From Mycteria americana (lineage: Eukaryota; Chordata; Aves; Ciconiiformes; Ciconiidae): DNA of 64,000 nt. Position 1 is the stretch's first letter, and every line of letters begins with the position of its first letter. The stretch is from contig NC_134367.1 of the NCBI RefSeq assembly GCF_035582795.1, positions 2,296,501 through 2,360,500 on the forward strand, in the 5' to 3' direction. Shown one piece after another: positions 12,382 through 21,300 of the stretch. The notes under the pieces are model-generated. The model made no database searches and had not been told where the DNA came from. It worked only from the letters and a program-made list of their open reading frames with translations. Position numbers and translations under genes: made by a program.

Positions 12382-12470
12382 CTGCCTCCTCCCCGCCCGC
12401 GGGCGGCGCGGCCTCCTCCTCCCGCAAGGCCGCTTCCCGTCGCTATGGCAACCACTTCCCGCGCCCCCCC
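12382..12470 (-). other. FBXO16: Probable FBXO16 noncoding first exon (3' end defined, 5' end approximate)
   Basis: On the minus strand the CpG island contains a strong donor, GAGGCAG|GTGAGGGG, whose exon side ends at 12382. It points toward the FBXO16 start-codon exon at 5998, which has an upstream acceptor but no first exon of its own. The segment is extremely GC-rich and carries no start codon in frame with FBXO16. The transcription start is not defined; it is placed near the X-box and YY1-type site. No transcript evidence is available here. Confidence 0.5.
12439..12452 (+). promoter_or_regulatory. RFX X-box, full consensus match
   Basis: The sequence GTCGCTATGGCAAC fits the X-box consensus GTHNYYATRRNAAC at every position. 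X-boxes bind RFX-family factors, which drive many ciliary genes. The site lies between the two putative first exons. A second half-site (CTACCTAGCAAC) is at about 12540-12551. Whether RFX acts here is inference. Confidence 0.6.
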
Positions 12471-12480
12471 CAAGATGGCG
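12471..12480 (+). promoter_or_regulatory. YY1-type initiator element
   Basis: CAAGATGGCG matches the YY1 core common just downstream of start sites in TATA-less CpG promoters. It sits 19 bases right of the X-box and 5 bases left of a CCAAT box. Confidence 0.5.
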
Positions 12481-12599
12481 CCAGCCAATCAAATCCTGCC
12501 AGCGGGGGGCGGGAAGGCAGAACGGCCAGAGGTTCCGATCTACCTAGCAACCTGCTCGGCCCCTTCTGATTGGCTCCTTCGCTTCGGCAGGGAGAGGGG

Positions 12600-12761
12600 C
12601 GGGGCGCGGCAGGGCGTGACGGCGCGAGGGGGCGGGGCGGAGGCGCGGGGCGGGGCGGGTGCTGCGGCGGGGTCGGGCGCGAGGAGGCGCGGCCGTTGCC
12701 TCCGCCGCCGCCGCCACCTGAGGGAGGAAGCGGGGCCACAGCGGCGGGACCCCGCGCTGAG
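12600..12761 (+). other. FZD3: FZD3 noncoding first exon (3' end defined, 5' end approximate)
   Basis: The segment lies in the CpG island downstream of GC boxes and ends at a plausible donor, CTGAG|GTAACG, with the intron starting at 12762. There is no start codon in frame with the receptor, so it should be 5' leader. The 5' end is a guess: CpG-island promoters usually start at several dispersed sites, and no TATA box is seen. The link to exon 2 rests on splice-site quality and gene structure, not on transcript data. Confidence 0.55.
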
Positions 12762-12989
12762 GTAACGGCGGGGACCTGGGCCCCGGGCGGCGCGGAGGGC
12801 GGCGGGATGTAAAGATGGGCAGGGGATTTCCCTCAGGGATGTCGTTCTTTCACCCCCTGAGCGGCCGCCTCGCTCGCCAGGGGCAGAGACGCCCGCTCCC
12901 AGAGACAGCGCTGTGGGGGGCGGCCATGAAGCCTCCTCTGGGCGGGGGAGTGAGCGGAGCGGAAGGTTAAGTCCCCTGCTCCGATGCGG

Positions 12990-13920
12990 CGGGCGCCCAG
13001 AGGACAGGGGATGCTAGTCCGGTCCTCCGCTGAACGACATGGAGGTGCTGGATCCACCCCCTCTCCCTCAGCAGCGCCTCGGGGCCGGGAGATGCTGGTC
13101 CCGTGTATTCCCGCTCCCCCTGTCCCTACCAGTGCGCTGGGGAGCCAGCAGAAGGGGATGCTCGTCCCATGCATTTCCCCTCCTTCTCCCTTAGCAGCGC
13201 AGCGGGGACCCAAGGGGAGGGGGATGCGAGTCCCAGGTACTCTTTCTTCCCCCTTCCCCTCGCAGTGCCCTGGGAGCCCGGAGGAGAGGGGTGCTAGTCC
13301 ATGTGCGCTCTCCCTCCTTTTCCCCTTGCAGTGTTGGATCCAAAGGAAAGGGGACGCACTGCCTCTCTTTCCCCCAGCAGTGCACTGGGGACCCGAGGAG
13401 GAGGGGATGCCATTCCTTCCCTCCACATACACACACCTTTTCTTCTGCAGTGCGCTGGGGACCCAGGAGGTTGCTAGTCCCACGCTTCCCTCCTTTCTCT
13501 TTGCAGTGCGGTAGCAGTGACCCAGGAGGAAAAGGATGCTAGTCCCATGCACACTTCCCTCGCCCTTTTCCCTTTGCAGTGCGGCAGGGACCAAAGGGGA
13601 TGCTAGCTCTATCCACGCGCTCTCCTTTTCCTTTTGCAATGCAGTGGGGACCCAGGGGGAAGGGGTGCTAGCCTTATGTCCGTATATATCCTTCCTTTGC
13701 CTTTGCAATGCAGCAGGAATCCAAGAGGATGCTAGTCCCGTGTGTGCACTTGTTCCTTTTGCCTTTAAAGCACAGTGAAGATTCAAGGGGAAGGGGATGC
13801 TAGTTCAGTCTGCACCCTACCTCCTTTTCCAATCTAGGGGATGGTAGCTAGCTCCCTCCGCAGTTCCTTTAGCTTGCCATGCAATATGAACTCAAATGGA
13901 GAGAGATGCTAGACCTGTCC
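12990..13920 (+). repeat. Degenerate ~65-bp minisatellite in FZD3 intron 1, with an acceptor-like segment in most units
   Basis: A recurring anchor GATGCTAGTCCC or a variant occurs near 13010, 13091, 13157, 13223, 13290, 13353, 13406, 13470, 13535, 13600, 13665, 13728, 13796 and 13905. Most spacings are 63-68 bases. Between anchors each unit has a C/T-rich tract, then usually TTGCAGTGC or TAGCAGCGC, then GGGGACCCAGGAGG-like purines. Outlying decayed units can be followed to about 14200, and one lies near 14750-14815. Long open frames on both strands arise because most unit lengths are close to 66, a multiple of three; they are not taken as genes. Confidence 0.85.
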
Positions 13921-16454
13921 CTCCATATACATGGAGAATCTAACCAGAAAGGGTTTCTGCCTTTCCATCGTCCCTGCTGGGAGTTCAGCAAGGACTGTCG
14001 TGGTGTCTACTGTGCAGAGGGAGAGGGGAAGAGGAGATACTCTGTGTCTTTCTTCATTCTGCCCTGTAGTACAGTGAGGAGGGGCATGGAAGAGTGGGAA
14101 AGCATAGCGTGTGCCCTCTTTCCTCCATGGTCTCCTAATTGAAATAGAGGATGTGGGGGATTATAGTGTGGTTCTCCCTTAATACGTAACAGAAGTGGAA
14201 CAGGAGAGTACAGCACTGGAGTTTCTTTCCCACTGACTAATTAAAACGGAGTTGGGAGAATAATGTATTCTCCTTTTGTGCCTTCATGTGGGTGGGAATG
14301 GGTTGGGGAAACGCTGCCAGTGCTTGTGTGCAATGAATGAGTTCCTTTCCTTTCTCCGTGATCAGAATTGGGTGGGGAATGACTAAGGTGACATTCTCGT
14401 CTTGTCTCCTCGCTTGTACAGGAGGAGTCTAATTTGTTTTATCACCTCATTTCTCTGGGACAGATAACCATGAATTAACCCACCTACATACTTTCTTTCT
14501 GAAGTCTGATGACTTTTTTCTCATTGCCCCCCTCTTATTGCCCCCTTAGTAACTTTGAAATTTATTTGAAAAAAAAATTTGGGAGTCAACCCTTTCATTT
14601 CATGATTTTCACTCTCTATAATAGTCATCTATGTATGTCTTAATTTATCCTTTACAGCAGGAATTGGATGGGCTTCTTATGATTATAAATAATATATAAA
14701 TCCATAACCACACTAACAAACTATCTGTTTCCTACCCCTTTTGTCCGCAATTTTTTTTTGCAGTGCCTTGGGGTAGATGGGTGGATATCCCCTCCTCCTC
14801 TTTTACCCCCAGTGTCATCGAAAGTGTTTTGTTTTGTTTGTATATACATATGAAAATAACCACAAAATTTCATATGTAGAGGCTTAGCAAAGAGCATACA
14901 GAACTGGATCTGTGGTAAGAAACTATCTTGATAGTAAAGATTGCTTATTACAGCATTCATCTGTCCACACCAATTAATAGGTCATCTATATGCTCGTTTG
15001 CAAAACTTTCGTCTCCTTTCGCAATGATATGGTTGTCTTTTTTTCTTAATTTCACTGAGATTTTTTTTTCCCCCTATGAAAGGGCACTGGATGACTAGGC
15101 TGTATAATTTGGCGTTCTTTTCTGGCTCTACTAAATATATTTTTAATTTCCTTTATGATACTATATAGTAATAAGATCTTGAGCATAAAATGGAAAAGGC
15201 CTGAAAGGACATGATGAATTTTTTTTCTGCTTTTTGCACAGTTAAAATTTTTTGTGGCTTATTGAGTCTAGGTTTTTGCATGGTTTTTTTCAGTTTGAGG
15301 TTGTGGGGAAGTCAGAAGATGGGTGGATTTGTTTGGAGTCTCTACTTTGAATGTCATTAATATGATGCTTTGTATGAAGTGTTCTTGGAGTTTTTCCCAG
15401 GACTCTAGATCCTGACCTGGATTTGCCCAATGTTTGTACTTCCACCTTTCACACAATACCTGGTGTGACTACAGTTCATCTTATGTTGCTTCTGAACCGC
15501 TCCTATGAAGCATTCCCTACTGATCACTGCTGGAATGGCACTTGAATTACAGGGAGCATGCTAAAAAATCGATTGCTAATCCATGTTACAAGTTGACTTC
15601 ACTGAAGTTGTTGAATACAGTCTTTTGGACTTGGTGGGCAAAGTGTTTGGGGAAAAAAAATATGCTTGAAGCCAGTGTTTTGGAGATGACGACAATCTGA
15701 AAAGGCTGCTTTTCCTGAGTTTGGGGAACTATTATTAAAATGTCAGAATCAAAAGGCTAGATTCAAAGGGGATTAGTACAAAACTAAGTAGGAATTGATT
15801 TTGTCTGTCTATAACTTGTAGTCCTGTGGTCAGGATGTGAGAATATGCAGAAACCTTTCAGGTTAAGTAATGCTGGCCTGGAGGATGGGATAGTTCAGGT
15901 CTTTTTTTTTTTTTGAGAGGCGCCAAATACTTAAAAAATAAGTCTGAGAAATGGCTTCCTTAGCTCGGAAGAACATAGCTTTTCAAGGCCGTATGAACTT
16001 GAAATTGGACTAAAATCAGGTGTGGTTAGATGTAGCATGTCTTAAATATTGTGGCTAATTTTGATCTTTTAAATTCAGTGTGTTGATTGCTCTTCACGGC
16101 AATGCTTGCTTCAGAGTATAAGCAAGACACTGTGATTTGAGCTGTGTTGGTTGGTTCTACCACCTAACTTAAGGTGTAGATAGTTCTCTTTTCTGCTTTT
16201 TTTTGGTCACGTTTTATTTTTCCTAAGTTTGAAACAGTTTTACTATTTATATTCTTTATGTACTTCAGTGTTGCTTCAAACATGGATTCCCCATCAATAG
16301 CTGTGAGAGAGTAAGCAGCCTGTGAAAGCAATGAACTTAACTTAATTTAACACAGTTATGTTTAGCATCTTGGTCTTTTTCCTATTTGCATGTTTGTTTT
16401 TACCAGCCTGTCTTCACTGCTACAGCCAAAAGCATTGCCTCACATGATCTTAAA

Positions 16455-16515
16455 GAGAAGCACAGAATTGTTTAGGTTGGGAGGAATCTCTCAAGATTAT
16501 CTAGTCCAACCTGTA
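16455..16515 (-). mobile_element. CR1 LINE 3' tail fragment
   Basis: CACAGAATTGTTTAGGTTGG followed by TCTAGTCCAACC is the reverse complement of the CR1 3' end. It lies in FZD3 intron 1. Confidence 0.8.
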
Positions 16516-17844
16516 AAGTATATGAGGGTTTAAAGAGGTATATGGTATTTAATTTTTCTGACCATAAGATGGGCCTATGTAAACAAAAGTGTGCATACGT
16601 AACTTTTTTGATCGGCTGATACCAGCAGAAGTCTGGTAATTAACTCTTTCGTATCTCTCACTAAGTTTGCATTAGGGAGAAAGGAAAAACCTTTTCCCTC
16701 TCTGACGCGTAGACTTTATTTCCCTTCCTGAATATCTAAAGAAAACATTCTCTCAAGATTGGAAGTCTGTTTAAATTTGTGATTGCCTGCTCTTGGGAAT
16801 ACTGATGGAGTACTTGGGGTTTTCTGGTTCAAACAGACTTTTTTTAACCATAATTTTTTTAAAAGGAGTTGGTTAGAGACTGCATTTTGCGAATTTCATT
16901 GCTATAAGACAAAATTGTTATGAGAAAAGGGCCTGTTTGTACTTTTACAGCTCTGTCAACTTTTTCCATGCTCTAGCCTCCAGTTTCATAGTTTGTTTCT
17001 CCAGTCGATGAGCACCATACGTGGAGTCCCTGTTCTGCATGTTCCACTCCAGCCCCTTAGTGCTGAGAAAATGCAGATCCAGCCCTGGGGAATGACTGCT
17101 GTTTAAATTGGCTCTATAGGTAGAGTGGAACTGGCAGAACAACCATACATAGCTACCTTTGCCATTTCCATCTTTGAGAGTGTGTGGAGAAAGGGGTGGT
17201 CAAAGAACGCTGTCTTCTGGCTTATCCTTAGCTGTTATGATGGTTTCCAGAGAGCAAGGTATGAGATGTGTGCAAGTAAAATGGGTTAGAGACAACAAAA
17301 AAAATGTTTACAACTGGACTAAAATTACATATTTGAACACAGGTAGCCAAACCATGACTGTAGCTTGTTGGGCAGAACAGTCGTCATAGGTATTGCAAGT
17401 TGGGGCTTGTGTATTGGTGGTGGTGACTGTTTTGTTTTTGTTTTATAATTATTCAGCAGAAGTTACGAGGCCATGCAACTAAAGAGATGCTATCGCTGCG
17501 AATGTACCAGTGGAGATGCTGAGTCATGAATAGCTTGGTTTCAGTGTGGTCAACAATTGTAATGCTCACATGGTTAAATTTAAAGTGTGGGGTTTTCTAA
17601 AAATATTGTCTTCACAGTAAATACATTCCTCATTTTCACCATCCTTTTGGGGTAGAGTTTTACAGCATAGCAGCTTTTTTTCCATCAGAAATAGTCTGAA
17701 ACCAGGATTAAAACTTGGCAAGGAAACCTCTAGTCTTGCACGTGAGAACTTCAAGCAATGTCTGCCAGGCTATTTAGAGCAAGAATATTTTAATCAATTA
17801 CAAGGCTTTTTACTGTATTCTTTTTGTTGTGTTTTTTATTCTAG

Positions 17845-18365
17845 GTTACCTAACAAAAGAAGAAGGTAACTTGACTGCTGTTCTGTCATGATGGGGTCAA
17901 TTGTGTGGGAATGTGGTTAACCATTTTAATACCTTAACCTAATACATGCTATATAATACTGAGAAAAGAAAAGGCAAGATTTCTCACGTGTCTGTCTCAA
18001 ACGCATCATCTTCTGGACTGAGCTAAGAATGTTGTATACAAAGGGTATTCTGGTTTTGAAGAACCTGAAACAAGGACTGAAAATATTGCCACTGAAGTGA
18101 AATCTGAGGGTACATGAGGAGTTGAAAGAGCTTTCTGACTGGGCTCAGTAACTGGCCCCATTCCCAGCGTGGAAGGATGGCTACTAGCTGGATGTTCTGT
18201 TACCTTTGGCTTTTGGATGTTTTGGTGGGGCATACAAGAGGGCACAGTTTATTTTCTTGTGAGCCCATCATCTTGCGGATGTGCCAGGATCTGCCTTACA
18301 ATACCACCTTTATGCCTAATCTTCTGAATCATTATGACCAGCAAACAGCAGCATTAGCGATGGAG
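17845..18365 (+). CDS. FZD3: FZD3 exon 2: 5' leader plus codons 1-63
   Basis: A strong acceptor (a long T-rich tract ending in TTTTTTATTCTAG) precedes 17845, and the donor after 18365 is GAG|GTAAG. Bases 17845-18176 are leader. The start codon at 18177 has a G at +4 and A at -3 (context GAAGGATGG read as AAGG-ATG-G, so purine-rich). Residues 1-22 form a hydrophobic signal peptide. Residues 23-63 open the cysteine-rich domain, with Cys28, Cys36 and the conserved stretch around [14 protein letters not shown]. The exon ends in phase 0 after residues AME, where exon 3 continues with PFHPM. The leader contains five short upstream ORFs. The acceptor is the best one within 400 bases, but a closer site cannot be excluded, so the leader boundary is less certain than the coding part. 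Confidence 0.9.
17888..18125 (+). promoter_or_regulatory. FZD3: Cluster of short upstream ORFs in the FZD3 leader
   Basis: If exon 2 starts at 17845, its leader carries five upstream start codons before the receptor start at 18177. The short frames are 17888-17920 (starts ATGATG), 17911-17937, 17946-18026, 18029-18100 and 18114-18125. All end before the main start and none is in frame through to it. Such leaders usually lower or condition translation of the main ORF; that role here is inference. None of the predicted peptides (3 to 26 residues) looks like a known protein. Confidence 0.45.
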
Positions 18366-21300
18366 GTAAGACAATTTTTTTTTCAGCAATATGTATGTTT
18401 TTGGCCTTTAGTTGACAAATAATTGGTAACAGAATCCAGGAAGATATTTATATTAGAAATAAAAATGAAAAAATCAAGATAATTAGTAATTTAAATATAA
18501 CAACAAATACCACTTGCATAAGATGTATTGTAATATATACTAAGATATTCTATGACTACAAAATATGCCTAATTTAGTATAACTGAGTGTGAAATACTCT
18601 GGATGTGTTTGTATGTTAGTCTGTTACTTGAAATATTTAGACAGATCAAGAATGCATATTTTGAATGGTCTGTCACTTAACTAAATGCCAGAAAAACAGC
18701 ATACTGAACAATGAATAGAAGATTTTTAGTTCTGCAGACTATGTTCTTTGGTGGCTTTGTAATATTTGGCCTCTTCTTACTCACCTAAAATTTGGTGTGA
18801 AGAAAATGAGAAGAATAAGACACGCTGTGAAAATAATGGAACTTGCTCATTTATTAGTACTGCTTTCCTCAGCTGCAAGAAAGTCCTGTCTTGCAGACAA
18901 TTTAGTTAACCTCTTTCTGTTCTATATCCAACAAAGACTTGCACTTTCTGTGTTATAATGGTACTGTTGCCATTATCCCCAAAACCTTCCTTGGACTTTA
19001 CATATAATAATTTTCTCCCTTTAAAAAAACCCAACGCATTTCCACTGATATTTGTCTAAGCTTTCTTTGGAGAACTTTCCTGATGGGGCTTCAACCACAC
19101 ACTTGGTCTCTTTTTATCTGTACAAGACTTTTAAGTTCACTTTAGTCTGTTCTCTATCCTGCCACCCTGCTTAAGGAGTTTCCTTACTTGGTATTCTGTG
19201 ATATGACTAAAATTGATAGAAATTCAGAATATTAGGCAAGTCTCACTGTAAGCCTATTGAAATTTTCATGAGAGATTTGTGCAGATTAGGTTTATTTGTA
19301 TTTTTGAAGTGCTTGGGAATCCTTGCTGGTAGGTATGCTGTGCTGGATACTGAGAACAGAAAGAATAATCATATGTTTTCACCTCTGAATGCTATTCCTG
19401 ACAATATAGAAACTAAATTTAATTTTTCTTGTTAAATAATATAAAGCCAAGGCTTTATATAGTCTTTCTATGGAAGAGTTGTGAACCAGACTTGACAAGT
19501 GTTTTACTGTAAGAAGAAAATAGAGATTCTTACCCTTAAATTTGCTTTGTTTGGAAGAGCTATGGACTTGCATTTCAATGGCTCATTTGGATGTGGCTAG
19601 GGATTCCAATTATACTAAACACATAGCAACAGGAATGAATTTTGTTCTAGAATTGGTTCTGGCAAGTTCTGAGGACCTCTGAAGATCTAACTGTAAGGAG
19701 GAAAAATGAAGCCAAAGCAAGTTTAATAGGATAACAGGGTGAACAGCTAGGAGTGTACAAGCTGTTTATTTAATCTTTGAAAGGCGGAACTTAGGATATC
19801 AAAGGAATCGATGAAACCAACTGGATTGAAGACTTCAGGGACTTGGCTTGTGGAGGCATGGAGATAGTGGGTTTTGGGTTTGTTGGGTGGTTGGAGAAGT
19901 AAATAGTCACCTCTTGGAGTGGAAGTTGATTGTCAGTGGAAGGCTTTCAGGATCTGTGCAGTTCAGTATTTTCTTAAATGATCTAGAAGAGAAGAATAGC
20001 AGTAAGATGAGAAAGCCTATTGATACTGTTGTGACTTAAAACTAAGGTCAAATCAGAATGAAGAATTGTAAAGATCTTGAGATTACGTTGGAGATATATT
20101 AAGCCATAAAATTGTTGAGGAAATTCAAAGTGAGAAGTATGTATGTGTTGGGGGGGAATAATATTATTCACATCAGTGGTGGTGGTCAGCTTATTTCATT
20201 GGACTTATGATGGTTTGTTGTATTGAAATATGAGTAGAAAACTTGACTGAGCAGTAAGAAAGCCAAAAGGCAAATCAGATGTGGAATAATTATGAAAGGA
20301 ATAAAGAAGAAAATAGAGATTCTTACCCTTAAATTTGCTTTGTTTGAAAGAACTATGGACTTGCATTTCAAGGGCTCATTGAAATGAAGTGGCGTTATAT
20401 AATCCTTTGGCTCACGAATAGCTGGAGTGTTGTGTGAAGTTCTGAGCTATCTCAAAAAATGTGTTTGAACTGAAAGAGGTCCAGAGAAGAACAGGAAGTA
20501 TGACCACAGGCTTATGGAACATATCCCATATGAAGGGTGTTAGACTATGGCAGGGTGCTTTAGCCTACTTTTAAAATAAAAAAAAAAAAACCAACCAAAA
20601 ACAACAACTACCATCATAAGTAGCATGCAAAGGGTTATAAGCATTGACTGTACACTGTCTCTTCCAGCACAGGAACTAGGTTCCATTGGATGAAGTTGCT
20701 AGAAGCCAAGTCGGAACAAAGAGGAAGAAGTAGTTCTTCAAATAGCTGGCAGTAGAGCTGTGCAACTCTTAGACAGTACTGTGACTGCAAAAAGTTTGAG
20801 GAGGCTGGACCAGAACTTGGAAGATAATGCCAGTGAGGGTGACTAGGTAGAGAAAAAACCACTTCAGGCTCTTCCCCTTGGCAGAAAATTGTCACAGGCT
20901 GGGAGAGCATTTAGGGAATGTAAGAAATGTCCTGCTAATGGTCCATTTTGCCAAGCGTTCTGTCTGCTAATGACAAGAGGAGGGGTGTAGTAGTTCTACA
21001 GCCCACAGACAAGAGGCCTGCATCCCTTCCCCTACTATTTAGTCTTGTCTAGTCCCCCTCTTGTCTGTGGGCTGTTTCTCTGGTGCTTCCCCAGTATCCT
21101 CAGCCCCTGAATTATGGATGTTAGAGGGTATCTCCCTGCCTGTTACCTTTAGTATCATTTAATGGATCTATTATCAATGAATTCCTCTAAATTATTTTAT
21201 GAATACAATACTGTCAACCAGTTCATTAGCCACCATGTGAAGAAGTACTTATTCTCTAACCTGTTTTAAACCTGTTTCCTGCTAGTTTCATTTAATACCC

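Larger units (their letters stand above)
12280..12990. promoter_or_regulatory. CpG-island bidirectional promoter between FBXO16 and FZD3
   Basis: This block of about 700 bases is strongly GC- and CpG-rich against an AT-rich surrounding. It holds a (GGGCC)n run at 12350-12373, two CCAAT boxes (forward at 12485-12489, reverse ATTGG at 12569-12573), GC boxes at 12499-12510 and 12628-12660, a YY1-type CAAGATGGCG at 12471-12480 and an RFX X-box at 12439-12452. A minus-strand donor at 12381 and a plus-strand donor at 12762 flank it and point apart. That arrangement is what a shared divergent promoter would show. No TATA box is seen. Confidence 0.8.
12762..17844 (+). other. FZD3 first intron
   Basis: It holds the minisatellite at 12990-13920 with outliers to 14815, and one CR1 tail at 16455-16515. 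The rest (14820-16450 and 16520-17840) is AT-rich with T-runs and no supported gene. Confidence 0.55.

Noticed and set aside
11891-12812. Several overlapping long frames on both strands in and next to the CpG island
   Set aside because: High GC removes stop codons; the peptides are Pro/Ala/Arg/Gly-rich in all frames with no recognisable protein.
12833-13786. Open frame of 317 codons on the minus strand, and plus-strand frames of up to 176 codons at 12984-13514
   Set aside because: They lie in the minisatellite; unit lengths near 66 bases keep frames open on both strands, and the translation is a degenerate ~22-residue repeat without any domain.
18366-18422. Extension of the FZD3 exon 2 frame past GAG
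   Set aside because: A consensus donor at 18366 and perfect joining to exon 3 show this is intron read-through.
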